Part shown: positions 42,162 to 50,655 of the stretch, piece by piece
Position numbering within the stretch: position 1 is the stretch's first letter
Layout: the number at the start of each line of letters is the position of its first letter
Assembly: GCF_011617705.1 (NCBI RefSeq)
Contig: NZ_CP050154.1
Span: forward strand, 3,534,001 to 3,598,000
DNA length: 64,000 nt
DNA from: Brevibacterium limosum
Lineage (GTDB): Bacteria; Actinomycetota; Actinomycetes; Actinomycetales; Brevibacteriaceae
Direction: 5' to 3'
Made by a program: the position numbers and the translations under genes
The notes under the pieces: model-generated
What the model saw: the letters and a program-made list of their open reading frames with translations, nothing else
The model's database searches: none
What the model was told of the DNA's origin: nothing

Positions 42162-44150
42162 ATGCAGTTCTACCTCGACGGATTCCGTCCCGGAGATCCC
42201 GAGATCCGCCCCGCCGCACCGACGGCCGACCGCGAATCCGCCGAAGTGACGTCCCCCGCTCCAGGCCACCGCCCCGAAAATTCCGCTGAGACCGTCGACG
42301 TCCTCATCGTCGGCACCGGCCCGGCCGGGACCGTGCTCGCCGCACAGCTGTCCGAATTCCCCGACATCACCACCAAGGTCATCGACCGCCGAGGCGGCCC
42401 CCTCGAACTCGGCCATGCCGACGGCGTCGCCTGCCGCACCGTCGAGATGTTCGACGCCTTCGGCCTCGCCGACCGGCTGATCCGCGAGGCCTATTGGGTC
42501 AATGAGACGACGTTCTGGGGACCCGATCCGGCTGATGCCTCCCACATCGTGCGCACCGGACGCATCGATGATGTGGAAGAGGGCCTGTCCGAATACCCGC
42601 ACGTCATCGTCAATCAGGCTCGCATGCAGGACTTCCTGCTCGAGCACATGGCGAAGTCCCCGACCCGCCTGAGACCCGACTACGGTCTCGAGGTCCAATC
42701 CGTTGACATCGATGAGACCTCGGGCCACCCGGTCACGGTGTCCATTCTCCCGACTCGCACCGGCGACGAGGCGGCCTCGCCCCAATCGACCGAGACAGCC
42801 GCCCCGACGACAGTCCGGGCGAAGTATGTCGTCGGCTGCGATGGTGCCCGCTCGGCTGTGCGTCGCAGCCTGGGCATCGAGATGACCGGCGATGCGCGGA
42901 ACCATGCCTGGGGTGTCATGGACGTCTTCGCCGTCACGGACTTCCCGGACATCCGCCTCAAGTCGGCCATCCAGTCGGCGACCGGCGGCAGCGTTCTGCT
43001 CATCCCTCGCGAGGGCGGTTACATGGTCCGCCTCTACGTCGACCTCGGCGACCTCGACCCGGCCGACCCGGCAGCCCGCGGTCGGTTCACCTCGGATGAG
43101 ATCATCGCCGCCGCACAGCGCATCTTCCACCCCTACACGCTTGAGATCAAAGACATCGCCTGGTGGTCGGTCTACGAGGTCGGCCAGCGCATCGCCGAAC
43201 GCTTCGATGACGTCGTCGAGGCCGACCGCGGCACCCGGCATCCCCGCGTTTTCATCACCGGCGACGCCTGCCACACCCATAGTGCGAAGGCTGGACAGGG
43301 CATGAATGTGTCGATGCAGGACGCGTTCAACCTCGGCTGGAAACTCGCCTCGGTGCTGCGCGGACTCGGCCCGGAGGGCTTGCTCGACACCTATGCCGAG
43401 GAACGCCGCGCGATCGCCCAGGAGCTCATCGACTTCGACCTCACGTGGTCGGAGGCCATGGCGGCCAAACCGGCCGATCCGAACGCACCTGAGGCCGGGG
43501 GCATGAGTTCACAGGAACGGCAGGAGATCTTCACCGCGGGAGGACGATTCACCGCAGGCTTCGCCACGGACTACCCGCCGAACATGATCACCGGCACGGA
43601 CGAGCACGAGCATCTGGCCACCGGATTCCCGGTCGGCGAGCGCTTCCATTCGGCACCGGTCATCCGCCTGGCTGACGCGAAACCGCTCGAACTCGGTCAT
43701 GAGGCGAGCGCCGATGGTCGCTGGCGTCTCTACCTGTTCGCCGATTCCGCCGATCCGCAGTCCCCGGATTCACCTATTGCCGAACTCTGCCGCTTCCTCG
43801 CCGAGGAGCCGAACTCCCCGGTGCTCCGCCATACCCCGGCCGGAGGCGACCCGGATGCCGTCTTCGATGTGCGCGCCGTCTTCCAGCAGGGGCACCGTGA
43901 TCTCGCGCTCGAGCGAATGCCTGACTTCCTGCTGCCAAGAAAGGGACGCCTGGGCCTGGTCGACTACGAGAAGATGTTCTGTGCAGACTTGAGAGCCGAT
44001 ACCGACATCTTCACCCGCCGCGGCATCGACCGCGACCGCGGCGCAATCGTCGTCGTCCGCCCCGACCAGTATGTCGCGAACGTGTTGCCAGTCGAAGCTC
44101 ACGCACAGCTGACCGAGCTCTTCGCCGGAGTGATGAATCCTCAGAACTGA
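42162..44150 (+). CDS. FAD-dependent phenol/3-hydroxybenzoate monooxygenase (MobA-like)
   Basis: 662 residues. FAD motif VLIVGTGPAGTVLAAQL after a ~45-residue N-terminal leader, DG motif VVGCDGARSAVRR, GD motif FITGDACHTHSAKAGQGMN, and a C-terminal thioredoxin-like domain with no Cys pair. The size and the HTHSAKAGQGMNVSMQDAFN block fit phenol 2-monooxygenase and 3-hydroxybenzoate 4-monooxygenase. The product would be protocatechuate or a catechol; ring-cleavage genes are not in this window. GGAG precedes the start. Confidence 0.88.
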   Translation: MQFYLDGFRPGDPEIRPAAPTADRESAEVTSPAPGHRPENSAETVDVLIVGTGPAGTVLAAQLSEFPDITTKVIDRRGGPLELGHADGVACRTVEMFDAFGLADRLIREAYWVNETTFWGPDPADASHIVRTGRIDDVEEGLSEYPHVIVNQARMQDFLLEHMAKSPTRLRPDYGLEVQSVDIDETSGHPVTVSILPTRTGDEAASPQSTETAAPTTVRAKYVVGCDGARSAVRRSLGIEMTGDARNHAWGVMDVFAVTDFPDIRLKSAIQSATGGSVLLIPREGGYMVRLYVDLGDLDPADPAARGRFTSDEIIAAAQRIFHPYTLEIKDIAWWSVYEVGQRIAERFDDVVEADRGTRHPRVFITGDACHTHSAKAGQGMNVSMQDAFNLGWKLASVLRGLGPEGLLDTYAEERRAIAQELIDFDLTWSEAMAAKPADPNAPEAGGMSSQERQEIFTAGGRFTAGFATDYPPNMITGTDEHEHLATGFPVGERFHSAPVIRLADAKPLELGHEASADGRWRLYLFADSADPQSPDSPIAELCRFLAEEPNSPVLRHTPAGGDPDAVFDVRAVFQQGHRDLALERMPDFLLPRKGRLGLVDYEKMFCADLRADTDIFTRRGIDRDRGAIVVVRPDQYVANVLPVEAHAQLTELFAGVMNPQN

Positions 44151-44223
44151 TTATTCCGTCGCCGAGTTCGCCTTAAGCGCGGTTCAATGAGCCCCGAGCT
44201 TTCACTTTCTTGCCCTGCGAAAT

Positions 44224-44273
44224 GTAGCAATACTCTTCTCTCGAGTCGTTATGCTACCAGTGCTACACTAGTG
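44224..44273. promoter_or_regulatory. Repeat-rich promoter/operator of the RES toxin-antitoxin operon
   Basis: GTAGCA (44224-44229) is inverted as TGCTAC at 44252-44257 and again at 44261-44266; the 8-base palindrome CACTAGTG (44266-44273) follows, just before the Shine-Dalgarno AGGAGG. This crowding fits an autoregulated antitoxin operator. Confidence 0.5.
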
Positions 44274-44287
44274 GCTAGGAGGCCACC

Positions 44288-44899
44288 ATGACTGCACAAG
44301 CACACCAGCCGAAGAGCCCCGCCGATGGTGTCGACTTCGAAGGCCTGAGTCGACTCGACATCGAGAAGGCCATCAAGAACTACCGTCGCCATCAGAAGCT
44401 CCAGGTTGCAGAGCGGTCCGCGCTGCGCGAGCGCGTCGACCGTGCGTACGTTGAAGATGCCCACATCGTTTCGGAGGCCACACAGAAGCAGGCCGTCCGC
44501 AGCGCAAAGATCCGCATGCGTCTGCTTGAAGATGAAGGCGCAGAAACCTACGCAAGCCTCGCCGCTCTGCGCGGGCGGGAACAGTCCGCGGCACGCGCCT
44601 GGGTAGCTCGGCTGCGCAAGCAGAACCGCCTGTTCACCGTCGAAGCCCAAGGGCTTGTGTTGGTCCCGCGCGTTCAGCTGACGGAAGTAGGCAACCTGGA
44701 CAAGGAAGTCAGCGAGATTCTCGTCAAGCCCCTCCTCGACGCTGGAGAGCACCCATGGGCTGTGTGGGCGTGGATCACACATACCACCGGCCTGCTGAGT
44801 GGCCGCGTTCCGGCCGAACTGGTCAAGGAGAAGCCGCAGGTGGTTCAGAAGGCCGTTGCTGTGCGGGTTGCCGACATCGAAGCGCGTGCCGGTACATGA
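44288..44899 (+). CDS. Antitoxin of a RES-type toxin-antitoxin pair (DUF2384/MbcA-like C-terminus)
   Basis: 203 residues. The C-terminal part (LDAGEHPWAVWAWITHTTGL then LSGRVPAELVKEKPQVV) resembles the DUF2384/MbcA/ParS toxin-binding domain: a helical W-rich stretch, then G-x-x-P-x-E-L. The middle SLAALRGREQSAARAWVARL could be its helix-turn-helix; no standard Xre fold is visible and the N-terminal ~70 residues are an extra helical, charged region. It is longer than usual antitoxins (~120-150). Overlaps the toxin gene by four bases (ATGA), with a perfect AGGAGG before the start. Confidence 0.7.
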   Translation: MTAQAHQPKSPADGVDFEGLSRLDIEKAIKNYRRHQKLQVAERSALRERVDRAYVEDAHIVSEATQKQAVRSAKIRMRLLEDEGAETYASLAALRGREQSAARAWVARLRKQNRLFTVEAQGLVLVPRVQLTEVGNLDKEVSEILVKPLLDAGEHPWAVWAWITHTTGLLSGRVPAELVKEKPQVVQKAVAVRVADIEARAGT

Positions 44900-45630
44900 G
44901 CGAAGAGTTTCCGCCGGAGGCGCTCGAGTGCCCTGAGCCCGATGAGTGCCCGGTGGCGATCGGTGCGCTGTCTGGTCTGGCGACGAACGGGCGGCTGCCC
45001 GTTGCCACTGTTGCGACAGGGCAGCCGTGGAGTCGGGTCTACCACTCTATGTATGGTCACATGGAGTTCAATCCCGGATACGGGAATGCCCGATTCTCTC
45101 CCTTCGACTCTGCGCTGGACGGAGCTCGGATTGCGTCGATCTACTTAGCGGCCAGCCCGGAGGCGGCGCTGCTGGAGACGGCTCTTCGGGACATTGACTA
45201 TGAAAACGAACCTGAGGTGCAAGATGAAGACTTCCACGGCTACCTCCATGTCGAGCTTTTGTCTTCGGAATCTTTTCGGGTTGCTGATCTTCGCGACGAA
45301 CAGCTCGGTGTACTTGGATTGGAGCGCACGGCCGTATCGTCAAACCTCAGCCAGCATTATCCGTGTACGCGAACCATCGCCAAGGCGGTCCACGCTTCGA
45401 CGCAGGATCTCAGCGGGATCCTCTGGCACTCTCGACAGGCGGAGCTCAGCGGGCAGCCGCAGGAGGAAGTGCTGGTGCTCTTCGAAGAGCGGACAGCCGG
45501 CGGTCGGAAATCCTTCGAGCTCAACCCAGGAAGGAAATCGATCGGGGCTCTCTACGAGGGTGCTGGACGGGTCACACTCGATGAGCTGCTCGAGGAGCTT
45601 GGGGTTAATGTTGCAGGTCCGTGGGGCTAA
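44896..45630 (+). CDS. RES-domain toxin (NAD-consuming family)
   Basis: 244 residues. RES-domain marks: SRVYH (Arg47, Tyr49), NARFSPF (Arg66), AALLETALRD (Glu94) and SQHYPCTRTIAKAVH. RES toxins such as MbcT degrade NAD, and ParT modifies a target with ADP-ribose. A Cys-rich, acidic N-terminal ~35 residues precede the domain. The start at 44896 overlaps the antitoxin stop; the frame stays open upstream inside the antitoxin gene and is not used. Confidence 0.8.
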   Translation: MSEEFPPEALECPEPDECPVAIGALSGLATNGRLPVATVATGQPWSRVYHSMYGHMEFNPGYGNARFSPFDSALDGARIASIYLAASPEAALLETALRDIDYENEPEVQDEDFHGYLHVELLSSESFRVADLRDEQLGVLGLERTAVSSNLSQHYPCTRTIAKAVHASTQDLSGILWHSRQAELSGQPQEEVLVLFEERTAGGRKSFELNPGRKSIGALYEGAGRVTLDELLEELGVNVAGPWG

Positions 45631-45701
45631 CAGCTGTCAGAGCGGCTGACGGTCTCGGATGCATAAACTGACCCGACGAAGATTGTCTTCAGGCTCGCCC
45701 T

Positions 45702-45724
45702 CGGGGAATCAACGCCCCGTTTCC
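45702..45724 (+). terminator. Weak terminator candidate after the RES toxin gene
   Basis: CGGGG (45702-45706) and CCCCG (45715-45719) around an 8-base loop, followed by TTTCCCTC. The rest of the 301-base gap 45631-45931 holds nothing else I can name; the DadA-like frame stays open back to 45818, but those residues look unlike protein of this family. Confidence 0.4.
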
Positions 45725-45931
45725 CTCAACTGTGCGCGTCAGAGACGAAAGCCGATTACCTCCTCGGTGTGGATCTCGCGGTCAGCCCGCCGGAGGGTTG
45801 ATGATACTTGTTAAAGAATGGTCACGCCGCCGCATGATCGGAATCAAGCAGTCGCCGACTCCCCAGTTCCAAACAGATCTCAACCTGAGTCAACGACCCC
45901 AGAACCCGCGCCGAAAGGAATATCGCCAACT

Positions 45932-47050
45932 ATGAATACGATGAAGATCGCCGTCATCGGCGGAGGAATCGCTGGTGTCACCACCGCCTACGGACTCGCG
46001 CGCCGGGGTGCAGCCGTCACCCTGATCGACGATGCCGCATCGGGTCAGGCGACAGCTGCCAGCGCCGGGATCATCGCTCCCTGGGTATCTTCCTCCAGCG
46101 GCGCCTTCTATGAAGCGTACTCAGCTGGAGGCAACTACTATCCGGAGTTCCTCGCCGGGCTCCATGACCTGGGGATCCCCGAACTGGGATACAGGCGATC
46201 CGGCGCCCTGATGGTCTCGCGAGACGATGCAGAACTCGACGCCGTCGAAGACCGGATAGCCCAGCGCGTTGCTGAGTCCGGTTCCGTCGCAGGAACGCTG
46301 GAGCGCGTAGACAGCACACAGGTCAACGAACTGTTTCCGGCCCTGTCCCCCGAACTGAAGGGTTTGTACGTCTCCGGCGGCGGACGGGTCGACGGCCACG
46401 TTCTCAGAAATGCGACGTTGAGCGCCGCAGTCATTCTCGGGTCCGAGCACCGCGAGGACGCAGTGATCGCGATCGATCCTGTCGACGACACCGGATGGCG
46501 AGTGCAGACGATGCGCGGACCGTTCGACGTTGACTCTGTCGTCGTGGCAGCAGGGGCAAGAACGCCAGAGCTGCTGCTTCCCCTCAACGTGAGCTGCGCA
46601 GTGAGCCCGCAACGCGGACAGATCACCCATCTGAACCTTCGTGGAGTGAACACTTCACAATGGCCGACGGTCCACCCCTTCACACCCAACTACATGACCC
46701 CGTTCGATAATGGCAGGATCGCAGTCGGCGCAACCCGCGAGGATGGGAGCGGTTACGATCCCCGCGTCACCGCCGCAGGACAGATGCAGGTCCTCCAGGA
46801 CGCGCTGAGCCTGGCGCCAGGGCTCGCCGATGCCACAGTCATCGAGACCCGAGTCGGCATCCGTCCCATGGGCGAGGACAACCTGCCGATCGCCGGAGAG
46901 GTGCCGGGCAGATCAGGCCTATGGACCATGACGGGCTACGGCGCGGGCGGGCTGACGCTCGGGCCGCTACTGGGCGATGCCGTCGCCCGCAGCATCCTCG
47001 GAGATCCCGCGCCGGAACTGACTGCATTTCCCACAGCCATGCCGATGTGA
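45932..47050 (+). CDS. DadA-like FAD-dependent amino acid dehydrogenase/oxidase
   Basis: 372 residues. FAD motif IAVIGGGIAGVTTAYGLARR; DAO domain with ATAASAGIIAPW and, near the C-terminus, ETRVGIRPMGEDNLPIAG and GYGAGGLTLGPLLGDAVA, as in D-amino acid dehydrogenases. It would deaminate a D-amino acid or a related amine. The start at 45932 is preceded by AAAGGAA; ATG 45941 is also possible. It stands alone between two toxin-antitoxin-like pairs. Confidence 0.85.
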   Translation: MNTMKIAVIGGGIAGVTTAYGLARRGAAVTLIDDAASGQATAASAGIIAPWVSSSSGAFYEAYSAGGNYYPEFLAGLHDLGIPELGYRRSGALMVSRDDAELDAVEDRIAQRVAESGSVAGTLERVDSTQVNELFPALSPELKGLYVSGGGRVDGHVLRNATLSAAVILGSEHREDAVIAIDPVDDTGWRVQTMRGPFDVDSVVVAAGARTPELLLPLNVSCAVSPQRGQITHLNLRGVNTSQWPTVHPFTPNYMTPFDNGRIAVGATREDGSGYDPRVTAAGQMQVLQDALSLAPGLADATVIETRVGIRPMGEDNLPIAGEVPGRSGLWTMTGYGAGGLTLGPLLGDAVARSILGDPAPELTAFPTAMPM

Positions 47051-47126
47051 CGGCGCCCTCTGATCGGCCGACGATGAGGAATGTGAGCGGAAGAAAACCG
47101 CCCCGCGCACCTGAGCCCGCGTCCGG

Positions 47127-47669
47127 TCAGTCGATCAGCCCCTGCCCGGCTGCCCAGATGCGGAATCCACCCGGTTTGAATGGTAAGTGATAGGTACCGG
47201 TAAGCAAGTCATCAGCAAGGCTTTCCACCATCGACACTGTGAGTTGCCCTTCGCGGATCGCTTCGCACAGCAATGCCAAGGTCCCCCGAGCACGCAGCTT
47301 CTCATCGTCTGCGATTTTCCGCGGAACCCTGTCGTCAACGATCATGGTGTACCCATAACATCTGCCCAAAGCCAGGACCCCGCACTCGCCACGGTTGCGG
47401 CCACCCGCAACGAGGCGCTTTTCATATCGCGCAAACTCGGCGAGGTATTGGATATCGTCGCCGTGGTCGACAGCGATCCAGTCGGCGTTGAGTACTTGTT
47501 CCAGACTGGCGTGACTGTGCCGCTGCTCCAACAGTTCAGCTTCGACGCTTTCCGGAATGACGACGTAGTTGTCTTGAGTCAGGTACTTGAGCACACCTAG
47601 CCACCCCGCGAGAGCGAAATGACGCAACGGCCCCGTGTCGAAGACGAATGTCTCCGACACGGGGGTCAC
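47127..47669 (-). CDS. PIN-domain-like protein
   Basis: 180 residues. Acidic residues of a PIN nuclease can be placed: Asp11 (VFDTGPLRHFAL), Glu in PESVEAELLEQ, and Asp pair in MIVDDRVPRKIAD. It would be an RNase-type toxin or effector. The start overlaps the stop of the XRE-ImmA gene by four bases, so the two are co-translated. Confidence 0.75.
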   Translation of the reverse strand: MTPVSETFVFDTGPLRHFALAGWLGVLKYLTQDNYVVIPESVEAELLEQRHSHASLEQVLNADWIAVDHGDDIQYLAEFARYEKRLVAGGRNRGECGVLALGRCYGYTMIVDDRVPRKIADDEKLRARGTLALLCEAIREGQLTVSMVESLADDLLTGTYHLPFKPGGFRIWAAGQGLID

Positions 47670-48775
47670 GAGACGTAGTCCCAGATGGCGTCCGCGCTTC
47701 GCATCTCTGGTTGTGGCAGGTCATTCATGGTCAGCAGCCCCTGCAGGAGTTCCAGGCCGCGCTCCCGGCTGATGGAATCCTGTTGGATCAGTCGAAGAAC
47801 CGCCTTCTGAAAGCTCCGTGGCTGGGAGGTTCCGTGCATCTCATCGCCAGGGTGCAGATCATACTCAATGAGATCCGCTCGTGTCGTGCGGACTACTCGA
47901 ACGTCGCCGGCAGTCGGTACATCACCGATCTCCAGGTCGAGGAGCCGCCGCGACAGCGTAGCCATATCGACCTGATATTCGCTCGCGACGATGACAGCAG
48001 CGGTACGCAGGTCAGCCGACCCTTGCAGCTCTGTCCACCGAGATTCCAGCCCCTCAGCCGGCAGCAGCAGTCCACGCGCGAAACGGTCGAACAGTGACTC
48101 ATTACGTGCACCGTCTCCGACACGCCAGTCAATGGTGTATTCGTCTGCGACGAGGAAATGCGCCAGTTCATGAGCCGCAGCGAGCCGACGTCGACCAACC
48201 TTGGACGACGAGTTGACGAGCGTCACTCCACCTTCTTGCAGGAGGACCGTCCCCGCATCCGCGGTGTCTGCGCCGAGTTCCCGAGTGAAGACCAAGAGCC
48301 CTATCCGTTCGAACAGGTTCGGCAGGCCCTTCGCAGGTTCGATCGCGTTCAGTCCCAGCTGATCTCGCGCACGCTCAGCCATAGCGTCGGCATCGTCGAA
48401 ACATTCTGGAACAGTCCAATCCTGCGCCGACTTCCGGGGGATGAATGGAGCCAGCTCATGTACGAATTCGACTTCGGATGCGCAGTCGGAGAGCAGAGTG
48501 TCGATCTGGCTGTCTTCGGGATCCAAGCCCTGGGAGGAGCGATGCGAAACGACAGCGGGCAAGGGTTCTTCAAAGAATGAGGCCATCCGGACTTCGATGG
48601 CGCTCGCAATGTCCGCCAATTCCAGGGCCGACACCCGCCGTGTTCCGTTCTCGATCTTGTTGAGAACGGTCCGATCGACGCTGACCTTTCGAGCGACTTC
48701 TTCTTGGGTCTGGCCACGGAGCTTTCGCTCATCACGAATGCGCCGACCAAGCAGCTCAGACGTCACCTTCTTCAT
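47666..48775 (-). CDS. XRE-type regulator fused to an ImmA/IrrE metalloprotease
   Basis: 369 residues. N-terminal XRE helix-turn-helix (LLGRRIRDERKLRGQTQEEV then ARKVSVDRTVLNKIENGTRR, residues 8-47) and zinc-protease motif AAHELAHFLVADE (HELAH, 202-206) of the ImmA/IrrE (DUF955) family. Such proteins repress their operon and cleave a partner under stress. The gene is coupled to a PIN-domain protein. No Shine-Dalgarno; a perfect palindrome abuts the start codon, so the leader is very short. Confidence 0.88.
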   Translation of the reverse strand: MKKVTSELLGRRIRDERKLRGQTQEEVARKVSVDRTVLNKIENGTRRVSALELADIASAIEVRMASFFEEPLPAVVSHRSSQGLDPEDSQIDTLLSDCASEVEFVHELAPFIPRKSAQDWTVPECFDDADAMAERARDQLGLNAIEPAKGLPNLFERIGLLVFTRELGADTADAGTVLLQEGGVTLVNSSSKVGRRRLAAAHELAHFLVADEYTIDWRVGDGARNESLFDRFARGLLLPAEGLESRWTELQGSADLRTAAVIVASEYQVDMATLSRRLLDLEIGDVPTAGDVRVVRTTRADLIEYDLHPGDEMHGTSQPRSFQKAVLRLIQQDSISRERGLELLQGLLTMNDLPQPEMRSADAIWDYVS

Positions 48776-48794
48776 ATGTGCGATTCTCGCACAT
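48776..48794. promoter_or_regulatory. Perfect operator palindrome at the XRE-ImmA start
   Basis: ATGTGCGA (48776-48783), TTC, TCGCACAT (48787-48794): 8-base arms with a 3-base spacer, ending directly at the start codon. A TAGTAT-like -10 for the minus strand lies just beyond it, so a bound repressor would block initiation. Confidence 0.75.
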
Positions 48795-48978
48795 TCTGAT
48801 ACTAGTGACTAGATCTGGTTGCCACCGCATTTATGCTTCTGACTGAGCTTTTAAGGCGGAAGCCCGAGTGTGCTGACCATACTATGGCGAGCAGATAGAT
48901 GATGTAGTTGCGACTGCCGACGACGATGGCTTCTCATCTCCCCTCACCAAGGCGGCCCGGCCAGTCCCACCCCGGCTC

Positions 48979-50592
48979 TCATCCCTTGGACATCACAAAC
49001 ACCGTCACCGAGCTCCCCGCGAGGTCAATCCTCAGCTTACCGTCCCCGGTCCTGTCACTCGGCGAGGTCGAGGAGCTCGCACCAGCCGTCGAACTCGCCC
49101 CACCCGACGACGACCCACCAGCCCCGTCCCCACTAAAGGGCACCGAGTCAGGCAGCGGGTTCGCAGGCACCACCTGAGTCGCACTCTTCACATCATTCGA
49201 CTCCCCATAAACCTGCGAGGCCGAGTCGACAGCAAACCCCGAAGGCATCGACAGCGTCACCGGATTCCCACCCACCGAAGCTGCGTCGTTCGCGTTGATC
49301 ACCGTCGTCACCAGGGTGCGGCCGTCGTTCTTGACCACGGTGTAGGCGCTCATGTTCCCACCGCCCTCAACCGTGGTCTTAGTGAACTGTCCGCCGACAC
49401 TGGGCACAAGCAGCCGCAGCCCGAGCATGTTCGGCCTCACCTGAAATGAGTTCGACCGGCCACCATGGTCGGCCGGATCGCAGACAAGCGACATCGGCGC
49501 TCCTCCGTTGCAGGCGCCGAGCATCGAATGCATGGCCATGCGTTCGACGCCCAGAGTGGCCGCGTACATCGTGTAGTCGGCCGCCCACAGCGCCGAGGCG
49601 TTCGTCAGTGAGGTATCGTTCGTGCCCGGGCAGCTCGTCGGCCCAGTCTCCTCTAACCACAGCGGCAATCCCGCGGCGTCGGCTTTGTCCTTGCCGATGC
49701 CGAGGTTCTTCTTCGCCGCCTCCTTCGCAAGCGGATCGATGAGGTTCGCCGCCTGCGGACCTCGGCCAGGAACCTGAGTCGAGTCGCATTCGTAGAGCTG
49801 GTACCAGTGCTGTGCGATCGCGGTCTTGTTCTTCACATCGGAGTCCGCGAAGGCCGTCATCCATGCCCCGTCGTAGACGTCGGGGCCGATGATCGGCGCC
49901 TCGGGCCGTTTCGCATGGATGGCCTTGGCATACGCTTCGAGCTGCTTGATGTATTTGTCCTTGTTCCAGCCTTCACCGCGAACCGCACCACCGGGAACGT
50001 CGTCGACGGTATAGCCGTTCGGTTCGTTGCCGATGCCCAGACCGACGAGGGAATCGCCGAGGATGTCGATCGCATGCGCGGCCATGTCTGCTCCGCGTTC
50101 CGGATCAAAGGTGCCCAGGGGGATGCCGATGGTGACAGTGGAACCGGTGGCATCGACGAGTTTCTTCAGCCTCTCGAGGTCACCGGGAGTGATGGTGACC
50201 TTTTCGCCGTGCTTCGGCTTCTCTCCCTTCGATGTCCAGAACGTCCTCCGGTCGAGGGCATTGCCGGCGAACCGCAGCGCCGGAGATCCGAGCGCTTTCA
50301 ACTGCTCGTCGAGGTTGGACTTCGCCGGGTCGAGCCGAGGGTCGGCAAGGTCGGTGGCTTCGAAGGAGACCCCGATGTTGTCGGCCGTGAACCCCGTGCC
50401 GGTCTTGTCAGCGGTGACTGTGACATCGGCCGTCGATCCGGAGGCAACATCGACATTCGACTGCTCGAATTCGGTCGGAGTGGGGCTCGGGTCCGCGGAC
50501 GGCGATGAGCCGTCCGAGTCGAACCACGAGCATCCGGACAAAACGAGGGCGAGCGCCAGCGCGCCGCCCTGAATACTCCGCCTGATGTCCAC
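48979..50592 (-). CDS. Secreted lipoprotein with a GH79-like glycosidase domain
   Basis: About 537 residues. Lipobox LVLSGC after a short signal peptide, then a Ser/Pro-rich linker and a TIM-barrel domain: GIGNEPNGY (acid/base Glu) and LWLEETGP (nucleophile Glu) are the clan A pair, as in heparanase/beta-glucuronidase family GH79. C-terminal jelly-roll part and a Ser/Gly/Thr-rich tail. It would act on a glycuronide or cell-wall glycan outside the cell. The GTG at 50592 gives a normal signal peptide; a TTG at 50628 is further upstream. Confidence 0.75.
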   Translation of the reverse strand: MDIRRSIQGGALALALVLSGCSWFDSDGSSPSADPSPTPTEFEQSNVDVASGSTADVTVTADKTGTGFTADNIGVSFEATDLADPRLDPAKSNLDEQLKALGSPALRFAGNALDRRTFWTSKGEKPKHGEKVTITPGDLERLKKLVDATGSTVTIGIPLGTFDPERGADMAAHAIDILGDSLVGLGIGNEPNGYTVDDVPGGAVRGEGWNKDKYIKQLEAYAKAIHAKRPEAPIIGPDVYDGAWMTAFADSDVKNKTAIAQHWYQLYECDSTQVPGRGPQAANLIDPLAKEAAKKNLGIGKDKADAAGLPLWLEETGPTSCPGTNDTSLTNASALWAADYTMYAATLGVERMAMHSMLGACNGGAPMSLVCDPADHGGRSNSFQVRPNMLGLRLLVPSVGGQFTKTTVEGGGNMSAYTVVKNDGRTLVTTVINANDAASVGGNPVTLSMPSGFAVDSASQVYGESNDVKSATQVVPANPLPDSVPFSGDGAGGSSSGGASSTAGASSSTSPSDRTGDGKLRIDLAGSSVTVFVMSKG

Positions 50593-50655
50593 GGCAATAA
50601 CTCTGCCCTGTTGTCCCGGATTCGCCAACTTCCGCAGTGGCAGTCTGTCCTTTTC

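Noticed and set aside
45631-45931. Possible riboswitch or leader RNA before the DadA-like gene
   Set aside because: I looked for glycine- and other aptamer-like consensus blocks and found none; only a weak hairpin is present.
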